From contig NZ_JAGGJU010000016.1 in the NCBI RefSeq assembly GCF_017873095.1, positions 43,881-107,880 on the forward strand: DNA of 64,000 nt, written 5' to 3'. Source of the stretch: Heterorhizobium halophytocola. GTDB lineage: Bacteria > Pseudomonadota > Alphaproteobacteria > Rhizobiales > Rhizobiaceae. The notes below the pieces were generated by a model that worked only from the letters and a program-made list of their open reading frames with translations, was not told the DNA's origin and searched no databases. Each line of letters opens with the position of its first letter. Position 1 is the first letter of the stretch. Shown in pieces: positions 36,818 through 44,543 of the stretch. Position numbers and translations under genes: made by a program.

Positions 36818-38374
36818 TCATGATGCGCGGGCAGCGGCCACCGCGCGGCCCACCCAGAGCGCCTCTTCCGCGGCCGGGGCATGCCGGTCGCCGTCCTTCA
36901 GCCGCGGCGGAAATTCCACCGGGGCCGTGTCTTCGTGCACCGGCTGGGCCAGTTCGCCATGGCCGTCGAGCGGCAGCGAAATGGTCACGACGGTGCCCTC
37001 GCCCTGGCGGCTGGCCAGCTTGAACCGGCCGCCATGCAAGCCGATCAGCCCCTTGACCAGCGACAGGCCGAGACCCGAGCCCTCGTAGCGGCGGGCATAG
37101 TCGTTATGGATCTGCGCGAAGGGCCGGCCGACCAGCGGCAGCTTGTCCTCGGCAATGCCGATGCCGGTGTCGGAGACGGCGACCGTCAGCATGCCGTCGG
37201 CAACCGCCGCGTCGATCATCACGGCGCCGCCGGTCTCGGTGAACTTGATCGCATTGCCGACCAGGTTGATCAGGATCTGGCGCAGTGCCCGCGGATCGGC
37301 GACCATGTGGCCGAGATCCGGGCCGAACCGGCTGGACAGCACGACATTCTTGTCGCGCGCCTGCAGCGCCAGCATGGCCTCGCATTCGCGGATCGTCTGG
37401 GCGATCGGGAAATCTTCCTTCTGCAGCTCGAAACGGCCCGCCTCGATCTTCGACATGTCGAGCATGGCATTGACCACCGACAGCAGATGCGTGCCGGACT
37501 GGTGGATCAGCTGCACATATTCGCGCTGGCGATCGTTCTGCAGCTTGCCGAAATATTCGCCGCCCAGAATGTCGGAAAAGCCGAGGATAGCGTTGAGCGG
37601 CGTGCGCAGCTCGTGGCTGACGGCTGCGAGAAAGCGCGCCTTGGTCTCTTCCGCGGCATCCGCCGCCTGGCGCAGCGCGCGCATTTCAAGGCGATCGATC
37701 AGCGTCTGCGTCGCGTCGCGCAGCTGGACGAAGACACCGTCCAGCCCGCCGTCGGCGCCGCGCTCGGCCACCATGTCCAGCCGGACCATCATGAACGGGC
37801 CGTCCTGGCGCTCGGGCGACGGGCGCTGCAGGCGAAGCTCGACAATGGCGTCGTCTTCCCCGAGGCGCAGCGCGTCGAGCGCCTGCAGGAAGCCGATCCG
37901 GTCGGCCACGTGAAACTGTTCGGCGAGCGGCCGGCCATAGGGTTCGCGCATCTGCCGGAACAGGGCATCCCGGTCGCGGCCGTCGGCGCTGACCACATGG
38001 CCCTGCGCGTCGAGACGCAGCACCAGACCCGGCAGCAGCGCGCTCGGCACGCTCTGGCGCGACGCAGACGGATGCGCGGCGATGTCTTCCGGCTCGTCAC
38101 GCACGACGGAGACGGCAAGCACCAGCCCGGCTGCCAACAGAAGCAGCGCCAGGCCGAGGGCAAAGCCGAGCGGCAGCGCCGTCGTCGGGTCGACAACCAG
38201 AAGCAGAAGGCAGGGCAGGACAAAGGGCTTGGGCACGAAAGCCAGGAGGGCGCAGCGCATGCGCACCACATCGACCGCCGAAGCCTCGCGTCCCAGCGCA
38301 CGACGAAGGCCAAGACGCGCGACATTATCGACGGCGCCGAGGCCCTTTCCTGCGATTTTACTCAATACAGACAC
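36818..38374 (-). CDS. Sensor histidine kinase with PAS-like domain
   Basis: About 518 residues. Two membrane segments lie near residues 45-90, a PAS-like region at 110-225, the HisKA phospho-acceptor in FLAAVSHELRTPLNAILGF (His near 254), and the ATPase motifs NLVGNAIKFT, DTGIGI and GSGLGLSL. No receiver domain. The start is GTG 38374 or TTG 38392. CtrA-like boxes occur in the upstream region, which would fit a role in envelope or cell-cycle control, but that is inference. Confidence 0.9.
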   Translation of the reverse strand: MSVLSKIAGKGLGAVDNVARLGLRRALGREASAVDVVRMRCALLAFVPKPFVLPCLLLLVVDPTTALPLGFALGLALLLLAAGLVLAVSVVRDEPEDIAAHPSASRQSVPSALLPGLVLRLDAQGHVVSADGRDRDALFRQMREPYGRPLAEQFHVADRIGFLQALDALRLGEDDAIVELRLQRPSPERQDGPFMMVRLDMVAERGADGGLDGVFVQLRDATQTLIDRLEMRALRQAADAAEETKARFLAAVSHELRTPLNAILGFSDILGGEYFGKLQNDRQREYVQLIHQSGTHLLSVVNAMLDMSKIEAGRFELQKEDFPIAQTIRECEAMLALQARDKNVVLSSRFGPDLGHMVADPRALRQILINLVGNAIKFTETGGAVMIDAAVADGMLTVAVSDTGIGIAEDKLPLVGRPFAQIHNDYARRYEGSGLGLSLVKGLIGLHGGRFKLASRQGEGTVVTISLPLDGHGELAQPVHEDTAPVEFPPRLKDGDRHAPAAEEALWVGRAVAAARAS

Positions 38375-38816
38375 GCATACATTCCGTGACAAAATACAGT
38401 CAGGTCACCTTAGGCAGGGCGGTTTAAGGAAAAGATAAGGGCGGACCGCGGCCGGACCGGTTAACAGAGCCCAAGTGCCCATTTTGGCACATAAATTTCA
38501 GAGCCTTCCATTCATGGTTAACAGGCCGTAAGTGCACAATTCGTGTCGGAATTAACCATTCGACGGGGACAAGTCCTGCAACCATAAGGCTTTGCCGCCG
38601 TCTTGCCGCAAACCTGATTAACGCTGTTTGCTAAACTTTGAGCCAACCGGCGGCACAAAACCGGAAGGGCGGCATTTTACTTAAACTTTGAACAAAGGCG
38701 GCTCTTTTTTGAAAAACGAAATTCGGTTTCCCCCCCTAGTCTCTGCCCAACGAACGGCCAACAGGTCTGCGGACAACCCGGCAACAACACGCCGACAGCA
38801 GGGATAGGCAAAGACA
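38375..38816. promoter_or_regulatory. AT-rich divergent promoter region with CtrA-like boxes
   Basis: The gap between the histidine kinase (minus) and the DUF5330 gene (plus) contains ATGGTTAA at 38514-38521 and its reverse TTAACCAT at 38552-38559. TTAACCAT is a recognised half-site of the alphaproteobacterial cell-cycle regulator CtrA. GTGCC and GGCAC also form a short inverted repeat near 38475-38490. No coding frame was seen. Confidence 0.5.
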
Positions 38817-39236
38817 ATGTGGTTTCTGATCAAAGGCTCCTTCTGGTTCACCATCGTTCTGGTTGCACTGTCGTTTTTCGGCGTCAGCGGTAACGATGCG
38901 AAGACCTCGGATGCCGGCACGCTTGATGTTGCCGATGCCGTCAGCGCCGCGTCCGGGGCCTATCAGTATCTCGCCAAGATCTGCATCGAGCAGCCCGCCG
39001 TCTGCGAAAAGGGTGCCGAGACCTTCAGTGCCGTCAGCGCCCGGGCCCGCGACGGCGCCCTCGTCGCCTTCCAGATCCTCGATTCGCACCTGAACAAGGA
39101 CACCGGCGCCAAGGTTGCCGAACTCGACCAGCCGATGCCGGCCCTGCCGGGCGCAGCCAATGCGACGCTGGTGACCGGCACCGTGCCGCAGATGGCCACT
39201 ATCCCGGTGCCCCTCGCAAAGCCGGTCCGTCCCTGA
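38817..39236 (+). CDS. DUF5330 protein, membrane-anchored
   Basis: 139 residues. One N-terminal membrane segment (MWFLIKGSFWFTIVLVALSFFG) is followed by a helical part with two cysteines (IAKICIEQPAVCEKG-like: AKICIEQPAVCEKGAETF) and a Pro-rich tail. The pattern matches DUF5330, a small rhizobial family of unknown role. A strong terminator follows at 39328. Confidence 0.85.
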   Translation: MWFLIKGSFWFTIVLVALSFFGVSGNDAKTSDAGTLDVADAVSAASGAYQYLAKICIEQPAVCEKGAETFSAVSARARDGALVAFQILDSHLNKDTGAKVAELDQPMPALPGAANATLVTGTVPQMATIPVPLAKPVRP

Positions 39237-39327
39237 AATTCCACGGCCGGGGGCCGGACCCGCTCCGCCCCGCCCGTTGCCTGCCATGCCTGTCCCGCAG
39301 GTCCAACTTGAAGCCATTCCTGGCTCC

Positions 39328-39357
39328 CCCCGCCCCGCTCGGGCGGGGATTTTTTTG
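39328..39357 (+). terminator. Rho-independent terminator
   Basis: CCCCGCCC (39328-39335) and GGGCGGGG (39341-39348) form a perfect stem with loop CGCTC, followed at once by ATTTTTTT. It ends the DUF5330 transcript. Confidence 0.92.
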
Positions 39358-39936
39358 ACGGGTACAACAAAGCGTGTTGGCGCGTCGGCATGTCGGAAAA
39401 TGGCCGATATCACGCCGCTTTTCCAACGGTGGAGGCCCTTGTCACACGACGACTTTCGCCGTTTTAAAGAGGCCTTCGACGACTGAACCCGCCCGGATCG
39501 AAGGCGCCCGACCGAAGATCCGGGATCTCCAGCGAAAGACGCAAGCGATTCTCGACATCGAAGCGCAGACCACCCCACTGCCCTTTCCGCGGTAGCGAGC
39601 GCCGCCAGAAGTGGGGCCGCACGCGGACCGAGGTGCCGACCGGCTAAGCGTGCGCGGTTCGGTCAACCAGAGCGGTCCAAATCCCTGCCCCCGTGGCCCG
39701 GGGGATCGGTTACACACTTCTACCCCGAAGCGGCGTGGAAGCTTTCACCGACCAGGAGAGCCTTTCCGTCATTGAAGACGCGGCTGGCCAGCTCCGGTGA
39801 GCGCAAGATCGCCCGCTCGAAAAGCCAGGTCGACACGAAATGCCGACACCCCCTTTTTTTAAGCCGTCCCATGGTTCTCATCGCGCCGTCGATCCCCTAT
39901 ATCCGGGATAACACTCCCGAAAGCATGGAAGACGCC
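39358..39936. other. Intergenic region before sufE
   Basis: About 580 bases with short frames but none with a convincing ribosome site or familiar product. I saw no RNA gene or repeat. The sufE promoter is presumably near the right end, where a run of seven T (39854-39860) occurs. Confidence 0.45.
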
Positions 39937-40362
39937 ATGACAGCGCTCAAAGAGATCATCGACGACTTCGCCTTTCTCGACGACTGGGAGGATCGCTACC
40001 GCTATGTGATCGAACTCGGCAAGGCGCTGCCCGAACTCGCCGAGGAGAAGCGCACGAGCGACACCAAGGTGCGGGGCTGCGCCAGCCAGGTATGGCTGGT
40101 CTCGCATACCGAAGACGCGAGCGACGATCCGGTGATCTCGTTCGAGGGCGATTCCGACGCGCATATCGTGCGGGGCCTCGTGGCGATCATCCTGGCGGCC
40201 TATTCCGGCAAGCATGCCTCCGACATCGTCAAGTTCGACGCGCTCGAGCTGTTCACCGAACTCGGCATGATCGAGCATCTCTCGGCGCAGCGTGCCAATG
40301 GCCTGCGCTCGATGGTCCAGCGGATCCGGGAGGAAGCCGCACGCAAGCTCGCCGCCGCCTGA
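39937..40362 (+). CDS. sufE: SufE family cysteine desulfurase activator
   Basis: 141 residues. SufE accepts sulfur from the desulfurase SufS during iron-sulfur cluster assembly. The acceptor Cys is in TKVRGCASQVWL (near residue 47), and FLDDWEDRYRYVIELGKALPEL and SDAHIVRGLVAIIL are family motifs. The start at 39937 has GGAAGA four bases upstream; ATG 39925 is the alternative. No other suf gene is near, which is usual in rhizobia. Confidence 0.93.
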   Translation: MTALKEIIDDFAFLDDWEDRYRYVIELGKALPELAEEKRTSDTKVRGCASQVWLVSHTEDASDDPVISFEGDSDAHIVRGLVAIILAAYSGKHASDIVKFDALELFTELGMIEHLSAQRANGLRSMVQRIREEAARKLAAA

Positions 40363-40497
40363 GCCGGCCAGCAGCGCCGACGGTTTTTCCTCGGCGGCGC
40401 CGCCCTCCCCAGCCGGCCTTTATCTCTTTCCTTCCGGTCTCCCTTCCCTTCCGCCTTTCCGCTTCCCCTTCCATCTCCCGTCCCCCTGCCCTTGCCG

Positions 40498-41373
40498 TCA
40501 CAGTTGCGGGCGAAAATCGTCGGCGCCCCAATGGCGGCTGCGGGGCTTCGGCTTCGGGGGCTGATAGTGGCGGGCCAGCGACAGCAGCGCGGTGCGCAGC
40601 ATCAGCTTGGCGGCGCGAACCGGCCATTGCCGCTCGCGCTCGACCAGTTCGAGTCCCTTGCCGAAGCAGCAGACGTCGAGGGCCACGCCGGCCAGATCCG
40701 GTCCCATGGCTTCCATCGCCCGGTCGAGCCGCCGTCTTGCGGCCGCCGCGCTGTCGCTGATCGCATTGTCGGGCACGCCGCGCCGGCCGGACGCTTCGGC
40801 AAGCCGCGGCGCCCAGCTCTGGGTGATCCGCGGCTGCAGGCCGGCCCGGTCGAAATCCGACGCCAGCCTGTCGGCGGCGGCAAGCGCCGGCTTGGGAAAA
40901 TAGGCGACACCGCTGCGATCCTTCAGCCGGGAAAGCGGGCCGAGCGGCGATTCCTTCAGGTTGCGGCTGACCGGGCCGGAGAGCTCGCCCGACCCGGCCG
41001 GCAGGACGCTGCGCTCAATCTGCCGATGCTGGGTGGCGCAGGCATCCTCGACCGTATCGGCGGCCAGCCGCCGCAGGAAGGCGCGGGCCTCCGGCGCCGG
41101 GCGGATCGCCCCGTCACCCGCGATCAGCAGTCCGCGCCGCAGGCCGTCCGTCACAAGGTTCGCCGGCACCCGGCGCAGGCTGCCGTCGGCGGCCGCGATA
41201 TCGGCGAAGCCGCCGCCGACAGGCGTCACCCGGCAGGGCGCGCCCGCCAGCACGAATCGCAGCAGCCGCCCCAGCGCTGCCATGCCGGCGTTGCGGCCCG
41301 CCTTCGCCTCCCCCCTCACCTCTGCCGTCGCCTCTGCCGTCACCTCTGCCGCCTGGCGCTTGCCGTCATTCAT
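40498..41373 (-). CDS. DUF6456 protein
   Basis: 291 residues. The C-terminal half carries the DUF6456 core: AGLQPRITQSWAP, DNAISDSAAAARRRLDRAM, ALDVCCFGKGLELVERERQWP and AKLMLRTALLSLARHY. The N-terminal half resembles a winged helix (GGFADIAAADGSLRRVPANLVTDGLRRGL). It overlaps the upstream HTH gene by eight bases, so the two are coupled. A DNA-related role is plausible but unproven. Confidence 0.87.
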   Translation of the reverse strand: MNDGKRQAAEVTAEATAEVRGEAKAGRNAGMAALGRLLRFVLAGAPCRVTPVGGGFADIAAADGSLRRVPANLVTDGLRRGLLIAGDGAIRPAPEARAFLRRLAADTVEDACATQHRQIERSVLPAGSGELSGPVSRNLKESPLGPLSRLKDRSGVAYFPKPALAAADRLASDFDRAGLQPRITQSWAPRLAEASGRRGVPDNAISDSAAAARRRLDRAMEAMGPDLAGVALDVCCFGKGLELVERERQWPVRAAKLMLRTALLSLARHYQPPKPKPRSRHWGADDFRPQL

Positions 41374-41899
41374 GATCGGCGGCCTCCGGTGCGAAGGCGG
41401 CCTGCACCACGCGCTCCAGCAGCCCGATGAAACCGTCGAAGGCGGGATCGTCGCGGCGATCCTCGATCACCGCGCAGCCATAGCTGACCGTCGAGCGGTC
41501 GCGGCCGAAGGCATCGGCCAGTTGCTGCTGGCCGATGCCGAGTGCCACATGGGCGACATAGATGGCGATGTGACGGGTGCGGGTCTTGGCCCTGCGGCCC
41601 TTGCCGACAAAGGTGCTGTGGATCTCCAGCGTCAGCAGCTCTTCGGCCATGCGCTGGATGGCGCGGCAGGCCTTGCGCGCAGCCTCGCCATCGATGCGGC
41701 ATGCGCCGGGCGCATCCGGCGATGCCGCCCGCCCCTCGCCATCCAGGCGAAGACCGGGCGAGAGCGGGCCTTGCGGCGCGCCCGGCCCGAAGGGCACGAG
41801 GCACACCCGTTGCGAGGCGGTGAAGCTTACCCGGAACGGACGGGTGGAAATGACCGCGAAATATGCGGGCTCGATCTGCTGGAAAGGATCGTGGTGCAT
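41366..41899 (-). CDS. DnaA C-terminal-like helix-turn-helix protein
   Basis: 177 residues without an AAA+ ATPase. Residues 100-160 follow the DnaA domain IV pattern: RHIAIYVAHVALGIGQQQLADAFGRDRSTVSYGCAVIE, close to the DnaA-box recognition helix (FGRDHTTV). It could bind DnaA-box-like sites and modulate replication or transcription. GGGAG lies seven bases before the ATG. A 16-base palindrome lies at 42014-42029 upstream. Confidence 0.85.
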   Translation of the reverse strand: MHHDPFQQIEPAYFAVISTRPFRVSFTASQRVCLVPFGPGAPQGPLSPGLRLDGEGRAASPDAPGACRIDGEAARKACRAIQRMAEELLTLEIHSTFVGKGRRAKTRTRHIAIYVAHVALGIGQQQLADAFGRDRSTVSYGCAVIEDRRDDPAFDGFIGLLERVVQAAFAPEAADHE

Positions 41900-42013
41900 G
41901 ACAAACTCCCAAAATAGGAATTATTTCATACACCCTATGGACAAACAGGTGGAAAAAGAAAGGCGGTGCAACCAGAGCCGCCCTTGAAACTGTGGACAGA
42001 TTTTGGCGCCGGC

Positions 42014-42029
42014 CCCATATTTATATGGG
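42014..42029. promoter_or_regulatory. Palindrome CCCATAT-TT-ATATGGG
   Basis: A perfect 7+2+7 inverted repeat 115 bases upstream of the DnaA-C-like gene, in an AT-rich stretch. It looks like an operator for a dimeric regulator. Confidence 0.5.
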
Positions 42030-42100
42030 ATTATTTTCCTCAACCCTGCAGCTTACCCTGCGGAAATTTCCCCGAAGCGGGACGCGGGGCTGTCGACCGG

Positions 42101-42132
42101 AAAAGCAAAAGCCGAACCCTTGGAGGTCCGGC
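42101..42132 (-). terminator. Terminator of mucR
   Basis: On the minus strand GCCGGACC and GGTTCGGC form an eight-pair stem (one G-U) with loop TCCAAG, followed by TTTTGCTTTT. It lies 32 bases past the mucR stop. Confidence 0.8.
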
Positions 42133-42163
42133 CTTGCAGAAAACGGCGATCCGGATCGCTGGC

Positions 42164-42592
42164 TTACTTGCTGCGCTTGCGGCGCTGGCCGAGACCCATT
42201 TCCTTTGCCAGACGCGAACGTGCTTCGGCATAGGCGGGTGCTACCATCGGGTAATCGAGCGGAAGGTCCCACTTGTCGCGGTATTCTTCCGGGTTCAGAC
42301 CGTGGTGGGTCATCAAGTGACGCTTGAGCGACTTGAAGTTGCCGCCGCATTCCAGGCAGATGATCTGGTCGTCCTGGACGGATTTGCGAACGGATACTGC
42401 CGGCTTCGGCTTTTCGGCCACCGGCTGCGGTACGACCGGGGTATTGGTGCTGCTCAATGCCGTATGGACATCCGAGATCAGACCGGCGATGTCGCCGACC
42501 GGAACAACGTGATTGCCGACATAGGCAGCCACGATTTCAGCGGTCAGTTCTACCAAAAGGCCCTGATCGGACTCCTGGACCATTTCTGTCAT
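42164..42592 (-). CDS. mucR: MucR/Ros family zinc-finger regulator
   Basis: 142 residues. The zinc ligands are Cys79, Cys82, His92 and His96/97 in CLECGGNFKSLKRHLMTHH, with the nine-residue loop typical of Ros/MucR. The flanking GLNPEEYRDKWDLPLDYPMVAP is also diagnostic. MucR represses exopolysaccharide, motility and many other genes in rhizobia and acts like a nucleoid protein on AT-rich promoters. It is a single-gene unit with its own terminator. Confidence 0.95.
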   Translation of the reverse strand: MTEMVQESDQGLLVELTAEIVAAYVGNHVVPVGDIAGLISDVHTALSSTNTPVVPQPVAEKPKPAVSVRKSVQDDQIICLECGGNFKSLKRHLMTHHGLNPEEYRDKWDLPLDYPMVAPAYAEARSRLAKEMGLGQRRKRSK

Positions 42593-43027
42593 AGTGTTGT
42601 CTCCTATTCATAGACTTGCCCGTCACGCCCTTCGGCGCTGTCATGCATAAAGCAAACAGTAGATCGCCGTCTCATCATCCGCGCAAAATGCAACGCAGGA
42701 ATCTACCCCTAAATTCCCTGTGATGAAGCCGGCGAGCGACCTGTGGATGCAGAGTATACCGGAATGCGCGTTTGGAAATGAATATTCCGACGTGATTTCA
42801 AAAGGATTTCGAAATACTGCCGGATTTACTTACCACACAACCCATTTTGGAAGACGTGAAGCATCCTTGCTCAATATGAGCGAATACCATTCTTTGAAGG
42901 AAAGTCCAATCGATATTTTACCGATTTTTGAGGTGGGAATTCTTGGGGGAGAAAATTAGTGACTGTAAAAACACAGAAACACAACTAAAACTTACATGCG
43001 GTACGGCGTCGAAAAACCATTAAAATC
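42593..43027. other. AT-rich region upstream of mucR
   Basis: This gap is clearly lower in GC than the rest of the window, especially 42700-43020. It should contain the mucR promoter, which is usually self-regulated through AT-rich sites. An 79-codon frame (GTG 42720) is possible but lacks a ribosome site and is not called. Confidence 0.5.
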
Positions 43028-43366
43028 CTATGAAACGATTTCATCTGTAAGATCATCGCGAACACTGGACGAATGCAGACTATATCCGACCTGATGTGCA
43101 GCTTTGGCAAGCAAATGTGCCGAAACCGGGGCAGTGAGTATAAAGAAAAGAAAGCCGGCAAGTGCGCGACTGAACGTCGCCACATCGCCCGAATGCAATC
43201 CGACCGCCAGCAGTAACAGTCCGGAGCCCACGGTTCCGGCCTTGGAGGCCGCATGCATGCGGGTATAGAGGTCCGGCAGACGGTTGATTCCGATCGCCGC
43301 CGTCAGGGCGAAAAACGCACCGCCCAAGATCAATATTGCCGTCACGATCGCCAAGACATAAGCCAT
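43028..43366 (-). CDS. mnhG: Mrp antiporter subunit G
   Basis: 112 residues with three membrane segments. ILGGAFFALTAAIGINRLPDLYTRMHAASKAGTVG is the MnhG/PhaG signature. It is the last gene of the operon and overlaps mnhF by one base. The complex exchanges cytosolic Na+ or K+ for H+ at the inner membrane. Confidence 0.93.
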   Translation of the reverse strand: MAYVLAIVTAILILGGAFFALTAAIGINRLPDLYTRMHAASKAGTVGSGLLLLAVGLHSGDVATFSRALAGFLFFILTAPVSAHLLAKAAHQVGYSLHSSSVRDDLTDEIVS

Positions 43367-44073
43367 TACTTGTCATCCTTTCGGCGGGATTTGCGCGGCG
43401 CGGCAGTCGTCGGCGCCGAAGGCTGTGCGGACGCTGCCCGGCCGGCCTTTCGCAACGCTCCACCACTCTTGGTTGTGTTGTCGCCTTGAGCGGCGGCGTC
43501 TTCGGACTTCGCCTTTGCCGGTGCCGGAGCGGCGGCCGAGGTCTTGCGCCCCCGCGGCTTGCGCACCGACGCGGAGGGCCGGTTTTCGGCGACCCCGTCG
43601 TTTTCCGCCGGACCGGTCGCCGCCGGTTTCGCTTCGGCCGCATCGGCCGGCGCATGCGAGGGCACGCCGGACGTCTCGGCGTCGACCAGGTCACCGGCAT
43701 GCGCCGGGCTCGAGGTGCGGCTGCCATGCACCGATTGCGGCCGGCCCTGCTCGGTGCTGAACACCGGCTCGTCTTCGGACGGGTGCTCCCCCTCGACGCC
43801 ACGCGCCAGGATGAAGCGGGCAAAGGCAACGGTTGCCAGGAAGCCGACAAGGCCGAGCGAGATCGCGATGTCGATATAGAGCGTGTAGCCGGTGCGGATC
43901 GCGATCACCGCGATGAAGCCGATGACGATGCCGACCAGCATGTCGAGCGCCAGAACCCGGTCGGGCAGCGTCGGCCCCTTGACCACACGGTAGACGGTCA
44001 TCAGGAAGGCGATGGCGAGCAGAAAGAGCGCGCCATAGCAGGCCAGCTGGACAATATAGGCGGGAGAGCTCAT
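43366..44073 (-). CDS. mnhF: Mrp antiporter subunit F with long basic tail
   Basis: 235 residues, against about 90 for the family. Residues 1-92 are a normal MnhF/PhaF: VVKGPTLPDRVLALDML and ALYIDIAISLGLVGFLATVAF-like segments. Residues 93-235 are an unusual extension rich in Ala, Pro, Ser and Lys/Arg (for example SVRKPRGRKTSAAAPAPAK, TAAPRKSRRKDDK), predicted disordered and probably cytosolic. No frameshift joins them. It overlaps mnhE by four and mnhG by one base. Confidence 0.92.
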   Translation of the reverse strand: MSSPAYIVQLACYGALFLLAIAFLMTVYRVVKGPTLPDRVLALDMLVGIVIGFIAVIAIRTGYTLYIDIAISLGLVGFLATVAFARFILARGVEGEHPSEDEPVFSTEQGRPQSVHGSRTSSPAHAGDLVDAETSGVPSHAPADAAEAKPAATGPAENDGVAENRPSASVRKPRGRKTSAAAPAPAKAKSEDAAAQGDNTTKSGGALRKAGRAASAQPSAPTTAAPRKSRRKDDK

Positions 44074-44543
44074 TCGAAGGTCTCCATGATCTTGCGTTCG
44101 AAACCCTCGGCAATGTCGCGAATCGTGCCCTCGACATCGGAGCAGTCGATGGCGTGGACATAGAGCTTCTTGCGGTCGTCGGAGACATCCACCGAAAGCG
44201 TGCCGGGCGTCAGGGTGATGAGATTGGCCAGAAGGGTGATCTCGAAATCACGCTCGACCCTCAGCGGATAGGCGAAGATGCCGGGCTCCAGCTTCAGCTT
44301 CGGTGCCAGCACCAGGATGGCAACCTTCCAGACCGATTTGGCAAGCTCGACGAGGAACAGCAGCATCAGCGAGGCGAAGCGCAGCGTGCGGGTCAGATAG
44401 CCGACGCCGTTGACCTGCTCGCGGATGAGGCCGAGCGCCAGCGTCGACAGCACGAAGCCGAAGGCGAGGTTGAGCAGCGAGGCGCTGCCCGAGACCGCGA
44501 CCCAGATCACCGCCATCACCAGATTGATCGCAAACAGCGTCAT
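44070..44543 (-). CDS. mnhE: Mrp antiporter subunit E
   Basis: 157 residues. Two N-terminal membrane segments and the conserved soluble part NLITLTPGTLSVDVSDDRKKLYVHAID are those of MnhE. It overlaps mnhD and mnhF by four bases each. Confidence 0.94.
   Translation of the reverse strand: MTLFAINLVMAVIWVAVSGSASLLNLAFGFVLSTLALGLIREQVNGVGYLTRTLRFASLMLLFLVELAKSVWKVAILVLAPKLKLEPGIFAYPLRVERDFEITLLANLITLTPGTLSVDVSDDRKKLYVHAIDCSDVEGTIRDIAEGFERKIMETFE

Noticed and set aside
39394..39486. Short ORF starting MADITPLFQRW after the DUF5330 terminator
   Set aside because: Only about 30 codons with no ribosome site or supporting context.
42720..42959. 79-codon frame in the AT-rich region before mucR
   Set aside because: No ribosome site, no recognisable product, and AT-rich DNA with a promoter role explains the region better.
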